A stretch of 64,000 nucleotides of DNA from Eremophila alpestris peregrina (lineage: Eukaryota; Chordata; Aves; Passeriformes; Alaudidae): positions 4,256,500 to 4,320,499 of the forward strand of contig WMCF01000007.1 of NCBI GenBank assembly GCA_009792885.1. The letters are read 5' to 3'. Both the position numbers and the translations under genes were made by a program. This document shows, one piece after another, positions 11,248 to 23,500 of this stretch. Below the pieces are notes generated by a model. The model was not told where the DNA came from. It saw only the letters and a program-made list of their open reading frames with translations, and ran no database searches. Each line of letters opens with the position of its first letter. The first letter of the stretch is position 1.

Positions 11248-13654
11248 TGGGGGAAAGGTTTGTTTGTCATGCCATCTCCTAATCACAAGATATAATGCTG
11301 GCAATTGCAGCTGGCACTGTGAGGGACATGCTGTCTGTTGCTCTGGCACAGTCTGCCCTGCTTTAATAACCAGATGTGCTGGGGATAACAGGGTAGGGAG
11401 AGCAAAAGAGAGGTGGGCTGCCCTTAGGTGGTCTGAAATGCAACAGTGAGAATGAAGTCATGCAGTACCACACAAGTAATGGCATGAGGATTATCAACTG
11501 TAATATTCTTTGTAAGCATGTCTTTTTTAAAAAATTCTTGGCCTGATTTCCAGCATCACAAATGCCAAATGTATGCAATTCTGAGCAGTGCAAGCATGAC
11601 ATAAAATCCATCACTAAGTAGAAATAAATGTGCTAAATATGGCTCCCCACTTCTAAACAAAGCAAGCTAAACAGTAACACCATCCCCTTCTCTAAGGACA
11701 TGAGAGCCATATATGCAATTTAAAAGGTGAAGAATAAGCATAATATGATGGCAGCTCGTTAAAGTGACATGTTTAAAGAACCTGCTTTATTGCAGGTAGA
11801 CTTGATGTTAATTACTATAACTTTGTAGGTAAATTGAGTAAACCTTTTAATTTACTAAGTTAAAATTTCATCATTGAGGAATATAAATTTCTAGACATGC
11901 ATACAATTTTTTCCTTACTATTAAATAAGTCAATGCTATAGTAACATAATTATGCAGCTTAGAGTTAATGGTTCCCACAAAGCTGTCTTAATAAAGCCTT
12001 TTGGGATTCAGGAGGAAAAGGAGGAAATTCAGAAGCTAAGTACAAGGCTGGAAGGCAACAACATGTTTCAACTGGCTCTAGTTACTCAATCACACTTAAG
12101 CTGTCTGAGACAGCATGGTGAGTGCCATGCATTACAGAGGCACAAGGGAAAATTGTTATCCCAATGCAATAAAATATTTCCAAGTTCCAAGCTCGGGAAT
12201 CATTTTAAAACTGAAATTACAGGAATGGCTATCTAATGAACCAATTAAAGTTACAGCAATAATAAATAGCATAAAGAAAGATAATAGAGGAATCAGTTAG
12301 TAATGCAAATCTGAGCATAACTGTAGACATGTTAGAAATGCTGTAAAAAATTATGAAAAATGTATTTAAAAGTTTATCGTTTGCAGGTAAGAACCATTAT
12401 GGAAAAATGAGCTGGTGAGGATGTGGGTGTACAAGACCATAATACCAGAATCAGGTGTTAGTCACCAACTTAACAATGATGGGGGAGCACATATTAAGAA
12501 AAATCAGTCACACTAATATCTGCAGATGACAAAAATTAATGGAGTGGCAAATAACTGCTAGGACAGAGCAGTCACACAGAACAATATGGATCACTCGCTG
12601 AAGTGAGCCCATTCAAACAAAATGCATTTTAATACTGGCAACTCCAAAAGTAAAATATCTCAGAATAAGAAATGCAAATGTTGCTATGAAAGGTACATAG
12701 CTGCCTTCAAGAAAGCACTGACTGGAAAGAATGAGGAGTGCATAATGGATAAATAACTCATTGTAAGATTCCAGTACAATACTGGTAGCAATGAAGAGCT
12801 TTTAGGGGTGGAGAAGCCTAATGAGATTACTGGCCTTGTTAAACAAGGGAAATAGGAAGGCAATGCTATCTCTGCATATGGTGCCAGCAATACCACCCTT
12901 GCATACAGTCCTGATGCATTCATCATTAAAACTCTGGAGAGAGCACAAGGACACAAGGAGACATCACACACGAATCTGAGTCTTGGAAAGATTTAAAAAA
13001 AAATAAAAAAAATAAAAAAGGTGCCATGACAATAGTGTCTAAATGCCCTCACAAAAAACAAACAAACAAACAAAAAACCCTCGTTCCAGCAAAGTGCTTC
13101 TAAACAGGGAAGGAGAGGAAGTGGGTGGGAATGCAGTTCTGGTAACTGACTATAGGAGCCGTTTCCAAAAGCTTTTGGCAAAATAGGAGCTATTGCAAGT
13201 ACATGCAATGGATGCAGGTGATGTGAATTTAAATTAGATTATGGCACCGTTCATTTAGCTGCACAGGAGACATCAAAGTAAAACCTTTATAATGCTGGTA
13301 AATGCCAGGCCAAAGGGTTTGGGTTTGTCTTCTCCTTATCAACAACCCTGAAACATCCAAATTAAGTTGATACAGACCGAAGCCAACAAACATTACCCTA
13401 AGAGTTTCAGTACTTTATAAACAGCGAGTGCAAGGCTGAGGCATTTTAAAAACATCCCTTGGTTTCCTCAGCGGAGACATGTTACTCTATTACCTTCTAT
13501 AGCAGCTGATTATTAAAACAAACTAAAACAAACCTTGTCACTCTCTAATAACATAGCCGGAGCCAGCATGTTTATGTTTTCAAGGCATCCAGAGGCAAGT
13601 CTTTAGGTTAAACTTTAAAAATCAAACAAACCAAAAATTTAAAATCGTAAAAAC

Positions 13655-14600
13655 TTGTCTGCGCCAGCTCTGACCGCCCTCTGCCCTGCGCGCACCTCAA
13701 TGACCGACACTCCCCTCCCAGGTGTTTCTCGCTCCGCCAGCTCCCTGCCCGGCGCAGAACCGGGAGCTGCAGCCGCCCTGCCTCACCGGGAACAGCAAAC
13801 TGCTCCCTCCGCTCCTGACCCGCCTCAGCGCAGCTCACACCCAGGGGAACGGAAGGGACTGACGTGCGCTCCCCGCCCCGGCACGGCGGCCGGCACGATG
13901 TCCGCCCGGCATCAACACCGGCTCCCGCAACCCCTTCGCCATCAGCGCACGGCCCCTGAGCCCCCCAAAGCGGCAGCGCGGGCCGGGGCCGCTCCCTCGT
14001 TCCCGGCCGTCCCTTCCTTCCCCCGGGACACGGCACCGCCGGCCGGCCATGGCTCGCGCGCCCCCTGGCGGGCAGGGGCGGGGCGGCAGCGGCCGGCCCG
14101 GGGCCTTTGGGGGGGGTCTTGGCCGCCATTTTGTCGGCTTGGTGGGGCCCACGGCGCGCCCGGGGAGCGGCTCCTTGTTCCAGCAATATAAATAAATATA
14201 AATCGATATATACCTACGCACATAAGTACATACATACTGCTTAAAGATGCCGTGTCCCCTAGCAGCACCTCGTGCCAGCCAACCGGCAGCATGGAGCCCG
14301 GCTGACCCGAGCGGGACAGGCAGCCTGGCACGTCCTGTTGGGCCGGTGCCACCTCGTGCCCGCTCTCCCTGAACGTGCCATTCCCGCGGCTCTGGGCGCT
14401 GGCAGGGCCGCCACAAGGGCAGCACAGCAGTGCTTGCCCAGCACAGGCGCTTGCCCAGCCCCTGCTCCTTCTCACAGCCCGATGGTTGTCCCGACATGCC
14501 GCCCCAAAGCAGAGCCCTCTCCTCGGCAGGTCACCCCACGACGAGTAGGAGGCTTAGACCACCTTGTTCCTTCTCAAAGGCAATCAAAGGGTGCTAGCTT
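13655..14600. promoter_or_regulatory. Orphan CpG island between TENM3 and DCTD
   Basis: The region is GC-rich and CpG-dense in an AT-rich setting, with several GC boxes (for example GGGGCGGGGC near 14087). On the minus strand, CAAAATGGCGGCC (ATG at 14129-14127) matches the YY1 promoter motif AANATGGCGGC typical of TATA-less housekeeping promoters. A TATA-like AT stretch lies about 60-70 bp upstream of it (14185-14205). A candidate splice donor GGGT|GTGAGC follows at 13839/13838, with an open 97-codon frame from the ATG. No known gene is expected here, so it may drive a long non-coding RNA or a divergent transcript. Confidence 0.75.
13839..14129 (-). CDS. Candidate first exon from the CpG island (speculative, possibly non-coding)
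   Basis: From the ATG in the YY1-type motif an Ala/Pro/Gly/Arg-rich frame (MAAKTPPKGPGPAAAAPP...) runs exactly 97 codons to a GTGAGC donor. The composition is what any CpG island gives, and I recognise no family. No downstream partner exon was identified toward TENM3. Most likely this is the start of a non-coding RNA, if it is transcribed at all. Confidence 0.2.
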
Positions 14601-16142
14601 CACGGCTCATGTAGGCATTTAGTGAAATACATGGAGGGGGGCGGGTCTTTGTTTTTAACTGCACAAAGATGGCTTTCATCTGCAGCCAGTGAAATGTACC
14701 AGTGTAGGAAACAATTGCTTCAAACAAAGCCCAGCGTATTTCTCGGCCCAGGGTCACTGGCGGCCGCAGTGGCCGTGGGCACTGCCACAGCTTCACACCA
14801 ATGCTGGGCTGCTAACTCGGCCAGTGGCTGCCAGGCAGGAGCCACCCGGCCAGGAGGACAGAGGGGAAGAGATTGGTCTGGCATTGTGCAGCAAAGCATG
14901 TGTAAGCGCATGCCTGGAAAGTTAATTTGTAATTTTTGCTCCTCAATAAATCAACACAGATGCCCCTATAAATCCTACTCCTCAGGAAGGAAGCAGAAGG
15001 GCAGGAACTGCATGGAGTAGAGAACAGGGCTATTTTTCTTTTCACTGCCAAGAGCACATCGCTGACACTCAGTGCTGTGCTGGGTCAGGCCTTCACCCTC
15101 TGCTAAGTTAATACCAGCAACTCCTTCATGTAAAGGGCAGATAGTAACAGCGGGGCCCCCTTGCACTCTTTCTGCCTTTCTTTCCTCTCATTGCAATAAC
15201 AGTAGCCTCTGAAGGAGCTGCACTAATTAGTTGCTGTTACACTTCTTGGGTGGCTGGAAGAACATACTGCCTCTGACCTCATGCTTTGCTATGTACCTTA
15301 ACAGCTTATTACTGCTATTGCATGGCAGCAATGGTTCATTTTATAGTTACTTTCAAAGAGCTATTTCTCCAGTGCTGAAAAATAATCTAAGACTAATGCA
15401 CAGTTTCTCCAGAAGACTGCTGTTAAACTGTCTATAACCAAGTGTCCAAACACTGCACAAAGCTGTTTCATTTGCTTAACATCGACTCACTAGCAATTAA
15501 TATGCCTGACATAACAGCACACTCCAAGGCCCATAAAATCTGTAGCAGTAGGGGAGTAAAATTATTATAACTTTTTTTTTCTTTTTTCAATAATACCAGA
15601 CTACAGTTTGGGCACTGTAATCTTTTCAAAGCAAGAAGCTGAGCTGCATTTGAACAGCTGTTGTTTACTGAAGCAATCATTAGCAAGGAACAACTCAAAA
15701 TACCTGCTACCTTCTGCAGCAACTCAGCAGACACTTGCACCCTGCACATGGAAGCAGAGAGGCTATCAGCTTCATATGTAGACTATACTTATTAAAAATC
15801 ACACCTAACAACTTTAAAAAGGGAAATATTTATAGTGGCAGTGTCTGCCAGCCTTATGCATACAAGTAATCCCACTGAATTCATTGTGAGCTGGGAGTCA
15901 GAGACCACAGCTCGTACCAGATGTCCCTAGCACAGTGGTTTGCAGCTGGTGAGGGACAGCACATGCTGCACGTGGGGGATAGGACATTCTGCAAATAAGG
16001 TGTCAGGCACAGTCCTTCTCAATGTGCTCAACTGGCTTCAGGCAAGGTCAAGCTGCACGCCTGCTCCTGGGACTGAAACCTTTGGGGAAGTAAGCCTGCA
16101 AAGTCATTTGTCATGTCTGCAAGTCTCCTGGTCTTACAGGGT

Positions 16143-16187
16143 GGTTTTTTTGTTTTTGGTTTTTTTGTTTTGTTTTGTTTTGTTTTT
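16143..16187 (+). repeat. T-rich (GTTTT)n simple repeat
   Basis: GTTTT and GTTTTT units repeat imperfectly for about 45 bp. Confidence 0.9.
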
Positions 16188-17002
16188 AGCTTAGTTTGAC
16201 AGAGCAATGGACCAGCATTAAGAGAGAAAGAAAGAGGGCTGCAGAACACAAGGGAGCAAAGCAGTAGGCACATTGAAAATGGACCTCCTGAATCCATACC
16301 TGGATGAAACCTAGAGATCTCTATGCTTGCAAGCCCTCCAGAAGAAGCCCTTTGTTTCTTGATTCGGGCTTGCTGCTGGTACATACAAGTTTGCAACCCG
16401 GAATGGGAGCCTGAGTGTTACATGTTTCCAGCTCACATGCTAACCTCTTGGTTACTGGCAACGTTGGTGTATGTATGCATTCCCCTGAGACGGAGTGAAA
16501 ACATTGGTATAACCCCCAGGTAAGGCTCTAAAGAGGCTTCAGTTAAGCTATTGTAATTGCCCACTCTTGTTGGAAAGGATTGTCATATCCCTTTCACCAC
16601 CTCTTCCCAGCCAAAGTCTTCCATCACTTGCACCAGCTCTTACATACATCTGAACCTGTCAGGAGCCACTGAGGAACCTAAAAGCCCTGCTTCCGAGAGA
16701 TTCATTCTCCATGGGTCTTTTCTCCCTGGTATGCTTTCAAGCATGACTCTGGGCCCAAGAAGAGGATAGGAATGTGCAGTCAGGCTTGGTGTGAAGAAGA
16801 GATAGAAGCAGGATCTCACTGACCAGAACCACTTTAAGCAGCTATTCCATAACAGTTTCAGTCACCTGTTCCCTCCGTGGCTGAATAAACATTTAATTAT
16901 TTAGTTAAACACAAAATAGAACTAACTAAAGTTTGAGTTAGCCATACCTCATACCATCAGGAGCATTCTGGAGTTCTCCCCATCTGAGCATCAGAAATAG
17001 AA

Positions 17003-17030
17003 GTTTAAGTCTCCAGGTTTAAGTCTCCAG
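17003..17030 (+). repeat. Tandem 14-mer, two copies
   Basis: GTTTAAGTCTCCAG is present twice back to back with no mismatch. Confidence 0.95.
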
Positions 17031-17542
17031 GCTGTCAGAGCACTGGAAGCAATCTCCAAGGACCCAGGGAGGGCTGCCAGCTGCACTAGAGGAAGTGGGA
17101 TGCTCTGCAGACAGGCGTCTGCCCTGCTCCAGAGATTCATTCTCCTGCGTGAGAAGACTCGCCTGCCAAAACTGATAGGTACATTTCCACTAACAGTTGT
17201 CAAATCAGTGACTCCTGACTAGAGAAAATAAAAACATTTTGACAGAAAATGCCTGACCAGCACTACACAATAAGCCAGAAACTGACTTACCTCATTACAC
17301 CTGTAGTGCCTTAGAACTCCCTTTTCTGGCTTGTCAAGGTGTCCTTTTGAGGTGGAGTGCTGATGTTAGAGACACAAGGAACTGGGACAGTCAGCCATGA
17401 GACTGAGCAGTTTCAGTTAAATGATAGAAAATATACTTCAAAGTTAAGTATTTTGTCGGAATTACATTTTTCTCATATTATTAATAAATTATAGCCATCA
17501 CTTCTGTCCAAGTGAAATTGAAATAGAGTCACTGAGCTAGTT

Positions 17543-17559
17543 AAAAAAAAAAAAAAAAA
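17543..17559 (+). repeat. Poly(A) run
   Basis: Seventeen consecutive A residues followed by a purine-rich patch; no retroelement body was recognised next to it. Confidence 0.9.
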
Positions 17560-20500
17560 GGGAAAGGAGGAAGCTAGTACAGACCAGATAAAAGACCAGT
17601 ACCGTTTCACTGAATGAGCTCAGAAAAGTAAGCTGAAGAAGAGATGGCAGAGAGTGGCCATGATTTTAAATAAGGTCTTCCAGATTTAGATGATTGCAAC
17701 GTAACTGTCCTTTCAGCGAACTTTACCACCCTGGAGCTGCAACTGCAGAAGTTCAGTCATTTTAAAGTAAACATGGTAATATGTACATAAATGTAACTAA
17801 AATCAAGTCACAGCATGCCATACCTTTCAGGCCTATTAAGACATACCTCATGTGGTGCTCTGAGGCACAAGGCCAAATGAGTTCAACAATCCCAGAAATA
17901 AAATAGTGCCCTCAAAGTGGCTGGCCTGCAAATCTGGAAGCAGGAGGAATTTGCATTTCCTCATTCCTGTTGGCATGTGCATCAATCGCTGCAATTCAGT
18001 AAAGAAACACCACTTTTTTTTTTTCCAGAGTCCTATTTCATTTCTCAGTCAGAGCAAACAAGAAATATTGAGCCAAAACACTGTGGATGTGATGTTAGGT
18101 GACAAAGAAAGGGAGATGTGGAGCTGGCAACCCATAGTCAAGAAAGGCTGCAGAATCTGGATCTTGCATCCCACACCCTGCACCAGATCACATCATGCCT
18201 TAGCCCACCAGAATGCTCAAATAAAAGTGTATCTATACACAGGAGGTACAAGCTGTAATAGTGTTGTAGGATCTCAGGTGGTACAAGCCCCATCAAAGGG
18301 TTCATACAGGTTCAGCTGCTGTGACTAATGGGATTTATACAACCTTTGATTAAAACAGTTCCACTGGCAAAACATTTGTACTGTACAAAATTTGTAAGAC
18401 CAATTAGGGTATGACAAGCTATCCACTGAAATTCATGGATAGAGTTGCAAGGTTAGGAGTTTAAAAAAACCCAAACAAAGCCAGCTGCATATTACAGTCA
18501 AAACCTTCCATGATTTATCAGTTAACATAAACAGTACAGTGGTTAATGGTCACATATATCCCAACCCAATACCCCCACCATGAAACTGCTTGTGTAGTGG
18601 ATCTTTTTAGGCAGTAGGAGAGGCTAAGGCTGTAGAGCAGGTGGATTGAGCAGTATAGCCTTGGCCTTGCACTGTCTTCCAGACCAGAAGCCTTTTGTAC
18701 ATAAGGGGAAAAGCCACCCAGCTTGGCTCCCTGACTAGAGTGACTATTAACACTGGTGCCTGGAAGAGCAGTTTCTCTGCACCACATTGCAGGCTTGGAC
18801 TTCAAAAGACCTTGCTCTGTGAATTTGCTTCAGGGCTTGTCTGGAAAAAGCTAAAATCATTACTCAAGATCATGCTGTGGCATATGTACAGGGCTACAGG
18901 TCAGGTGGAAAAGCAGAGGATGTCCTAGAGCTGGTGACATACAAAGCCTAAACTGGAGAGGAGAAGCAAAGTGAAAAATCAAAAGAAAAGGAAGTACTAA
19001 CTACAAGAGATGTCACTGATTAAACAGAACACCAGTGGCAAGTAAAGGAGCAGGAAGAAATCCTCTGTACCTCAGACAGAGGAGGCAATGTCACAAGGGT
19101 TGGAGAAGAGAAAGGTGGAGGCCCTGATCTTGCAGGCAGTCATGTACATACAGGACCTCTTCTCCATCTGCCCCCCAGACACTGCCTTGTCTCCCTAATA
19201 TGTCTCCAGAAGTTAAAAGAATAGGCACAAGTTAAAGACCAGGGGTCACTGATCTCTGTAACTCTGGCTATAATCAGAGTTAGAAACTTCTGTTTGTCAT
19301 TTCCAAGTGACCTCAAGCCTCCATGGAAATAACAGAAGGACAGGGTCCTTTTTTCCAATCTCCAGACCACCAAGCTTTTTCCCTTAAGTGCTTTGCAAAT
19401 GCCTGAGAAGACCTACACGCACTACATGCTCACAGGAGCAGCAAATAAATCTTGTTAATGGTATCTTGATAATCTGCATGCCCAGAAAGAGCACTTATTA
19501 CTTCCTCGGGCTAAGAAGCACCATCTAAGAGCTTTCTTCCCATTTATTTTAGGACATATTCTCTCGCTACTCTTCTGGGGAAAACCAAGGTGAAACTGTT
19601 CACTCTTCCCCCTCACAAACTTCTGATTCAGCCTGTAATAACTCTGGAGCAGTATCTGTCTGGGTATTACCCTAAGCCTAGGTGGAAGGTTTCCTGGAGT
19701 GAAATTACACAGTTACCACCCACTGCTCTGTGCTCCCACTAGGCAAGCTGGCCCCTGAAACAGCAGTGAGAGGCTCCTGAGACTGCCTAGGCACCTTCCA
19801 AGGCCACAGCTCTTGTAGCACTTCATACCACAGGGGCAAGGAGGAGGTGAGAACAACAGAGGCTCCTAATAAAACTTAGTTCTTCTGAAACATTGTGCAT
19901 TGAAGTGCTCATGAAATTGAACAAAAGAAGCCAAGCTTTATCCCTCTTTTACAGAGAGATGATAAGAGTTACAGGCACAGCAGGCCAAGAGCAGAGTCAA
20001 GAAACAGACCTCAGGTCTTCCAGTTTCTGTGGGCCTAATGATGGAAACAGGCTGTAGTCATGGGAATCATGTCATAAAGACAGTATCTCCACAAAGGCAC
20101 TGATCTTTTAGCATTAATTCCAAAAACATTTAGACCAACAGCAGTGGGAGACTTGAGTGCTGATGTAATTCTTATGGAAATGAGGTTTGAAACAGGATCC
20201 ACAGTTCCCTGCAAGAGCCTCAAATGTTAGCTTATGCTACAGCTGCCTTTCAATGAGCATTCAAGCCAATTTCCAAACATCAGTTTGGAAGCTTTCATAG
20301 TGAGACATGTCTTCATCCATCTTTTGCACTTATGTGAGATCCTCTGGACAAAAAGGAGATCTTTAAAGGGATAACAGTGTCTACTTCTGATTAAAAGCCT
20401 AGCTTAGTATTTATGATCAATGCATTGAACATTCAGAAAAAATATTTTTCTTGTCCTGTAAGTTTTTATGAAATTTAGAATTTTCAGTGGTTTTTGACTG

Positions 20501-23500
20501 AAACACAAGCATCTTGCAGATAGCCCTAGACTGACTGTTCAGGAACAGCCATTCCTGCTCTACACCTCTGTCCCAAATGTACAAGCAGTCATGGTGAAGA
20601 TCCCCTAGTTTTCCACTGTGCTTAGAGTAGTTGGCAGTGGTTCAGCGTCAGCAGCTTCCAGAACTTCAAGCAAGTATTTGGGGAAGCCCATGTCAAATTT
20701 TATTGTCAGTGTTGAATGCACTGCTGCATTTACACCTCTCCCATTCAGTGCTGCACCAAAAGCTGTGCTACTGTAACAGGAGATCAGGCTCCTCATATTT
20801 CTGAACAGAGATTTGAAAGTTGACTCAAACCACATTGTAAAAGAAGTGACCTATGCTTCTGCAGTTTAAGTATCAGATGTGATTTCCTTACGAGCTGCCA
20901 CCAAAGTCTTCCTGGCCTCTTAAGTAACCTGCCCACCTTGTTCTTCCATAGCAGAAGCTTCAGTGCAATACCCTGTGCAAAGGGTGCCTTGTGTCATGTC
21001 TCTGTCTGCCCCAAGATTATCAAGAGTCCAGCTAGATCCACACAAGTTCTGACTTCCTGAGTGATTCCTGTTAGCAGCCTGCCTGCATTTCATGTTACGG
21101 ACTGTTAGGACAGCAAATCTCAGCTGAAGCATAGATGTTTGTTTTATTAGCACAGATTTTTGCACCATGTCTCTGAGGAGGAAAGAGGGAGCTTTCTTCC
21201 CTGCAAATGTGTTTGCTATACAGACTAAGTTGTAAGAGCACATAAAAGCTGCTGCCACTGCTTAGGCGAGAGTAACAATGGTATGGACATGAGAAGCCAG
21301 GAGAGACATTTGGTACACAGTGAAACTTGGGTAAGCTACAGAGCCTGACACCTAATGGAGAAAGGGCCAATGAAGGTCAAAAGAATTATCTTGGGAATCT
21401 CTGTGCTGTGTTTAAACTAGAAATGTTGCCTGTTGCCAGTGGCCTTTGGTGTACTTTTCACTGTGTTCATATGGTAACTATTCATTGTTGGGTAATTATA
21501 TTGTTTTATTTTTCTACTTACTTATTGAATAAATCAAACTAATAGAATTCCAACCCACGATTGCCATGGGAACACTCCAACAAGGACAGATGCAGTCTAT
21601 AGCTGCAAGGAAAGAAAGCAGACTTCAACATTATTAAATTATACACAAGACAATCAATACAACTTAACACAAACAGCCCTTGCAGGCCCTGCACTAACTA
21701 TCCAGCAGGCTCACCCAGTTACTTTGGAGCCTCTTGCAACACTAACCTTAACAACCACCATCTCAAGTTTCTATAAGGGCAAGTGCTCTAGAATGCAGTC
21801 TTTCTTGCTTTTCCCTTGGGTCCTGCTAAAGGAAATAACAGAAATCATGTAGTCTAGTTTTTCACCCCATTGACATGACAGGTATTTTTCCCTCCTTAAA
21901 TCTAGTAGATGTGTTGAATTTTTGTTCTAACGTTTGCAGAATTTGCATTGAAAATTCAGTCCTAGTGAAAATAACACACTTAATAAATTTCGAACAGTTT
22001 CTGAAAGCAGAAATCAAATCAATTGCAAACAAATCTAAAAGACTATTTAGCTTAACTTGGTCACTGTCTCTGCAAAGATGGATGACAAGAGACAGGAAAA
22101 CATAAGGCAAAGAGGAGAGGAGATTAAAGCGATAAAGGGCCTACAAAGCTCATAGCAATTTTGCTCCTTAATTTCCTCATATTCAAGGTAATGCCACTGA
22201 GAGGAAGCCAACAAAAAGAATTACATGCACTGCCCAGACTGTGTTTGTAAAAGGCAGGCTCATCAGTCCTGATTCTTTCTGCCACTGGCAGTGAGGGCTG
22301 TCTTTCTGGACACTGCAGAGAGAGAAGGTGCCAGGCATTTGATTAAACCAGATCACAGTCTCCTTAAGTCCCCCAGCTGGGAGCCATCTGGCAGTAATTC
22401 ACTCTGTGCAGGTCATCCTTTCTATTGCAATGCCTTCCCACCTGCCAGAGTGCTGTGATTTTCCTCCTTGCTTACATCCCCTTAAACTTGTCCCAGCAGT
22501 GCTGACAAGACCCCCTCACCCCTCATTGCAAAGTGAGGAACCAGACTCATCTCCTTTCTACGCTGGCCATCCTAGAGCAGTCCTAAGCTCTCGTTCTTTA
22601 TTTCTAGTCTTCTTTGCATGACAGTTTTTCAGGAATCAGCTCTATGATTGAACAATTCATATACCAAAAACTTAGCAGAGTGAAAGATTACATTCATTTA
22701 CTTTCTCCCTCCACCCATACTCTGCCTGGTTCTGGGATTCACTATTTCATTTCCAGTATCTGCAAATATCATTTCCAGTCCCTAGTGAGAAAGATACACA
22801 CTGTTTCTGCATGGCAGGACTGCAGCAGGAAGGGAGCAACTTCAGAACAGGCAGACACTGATCTTCTCTATTTAAGTCATCAGTGGGTGATACCTCCTGT
22901 GACATTGTTCATCCAGCTTCCATCCATGCTCTCTTGCAACATCTCCAGGACAGTGCTTGGTTCTCCCTGATATCTTTGCCTTATCTGTTCTGTTATAAGA
23001 AATCCTTGGTGGTACCATTTCTTTCCTCTGCCCATGTTCTGTAGCAGCAACTTGATGATTATGTGGCAAGGCATATATTTTTATACCAATTTAGCTAAAA
23101 CCAGTGACTGACTCAAGGAAGGCAACCTTCCTTGGGAATCTTAGGAAGGTGCTTTCTTTCTTCATTGCAGCAGAGGTATTTAGTTCAAATGAGGTTTGTC
23201 AAGTAGATCAGAATGCTTGCAAAGAGCAGAATTGAGGCAATAATAGAAAGTATTGTTAAAGGGTTGTCAAATCTGGGGAAGCATTGATCTGGAACCTAAC
23301 TTTACAAGAACTCCTAGCCTCAGCCTGGAACCAAAATCCAAGCCCTGGAAAGCCTTGAACTCTGCAAGTTCACGTCTGGGTATCTGGGTCCAATCAGACC
23401 ACTCAAATCCTTTTCCATGCAGAGGCAAACTGAAAGGCATGCAGTGTACTGGGGAGACAAACCACAGATGTTTATTGTACTCTTGTGCCCTTAGCAATTG

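Larger units (their letters stand above)
7541..13640. other. Intergenic, AT-rich, no gene recognised
   Basis: There are no exons with recognisable protein similarity and no long intact repeat. It includes a short GT dinucleotide run (about 9546-9561), an A16 run (10144-10159), a locally triplicated motif (10541-10607), a perfect 12-bp hairpin (11221-11247) and an A-rich stretch (12994-13018). All open frames are short and look random. Confidence 0.8.

Noticed and set aside
13608..14622. Several overlapping 100-220-codon frames on both strands
   Set aside because: CpG islands lack stop codons by composition; the Ala/Pro/Arg/Gly-rich products have no recognisable domains. Only the frame starting at the YY1-like ATG is kept, as a speculative exon.
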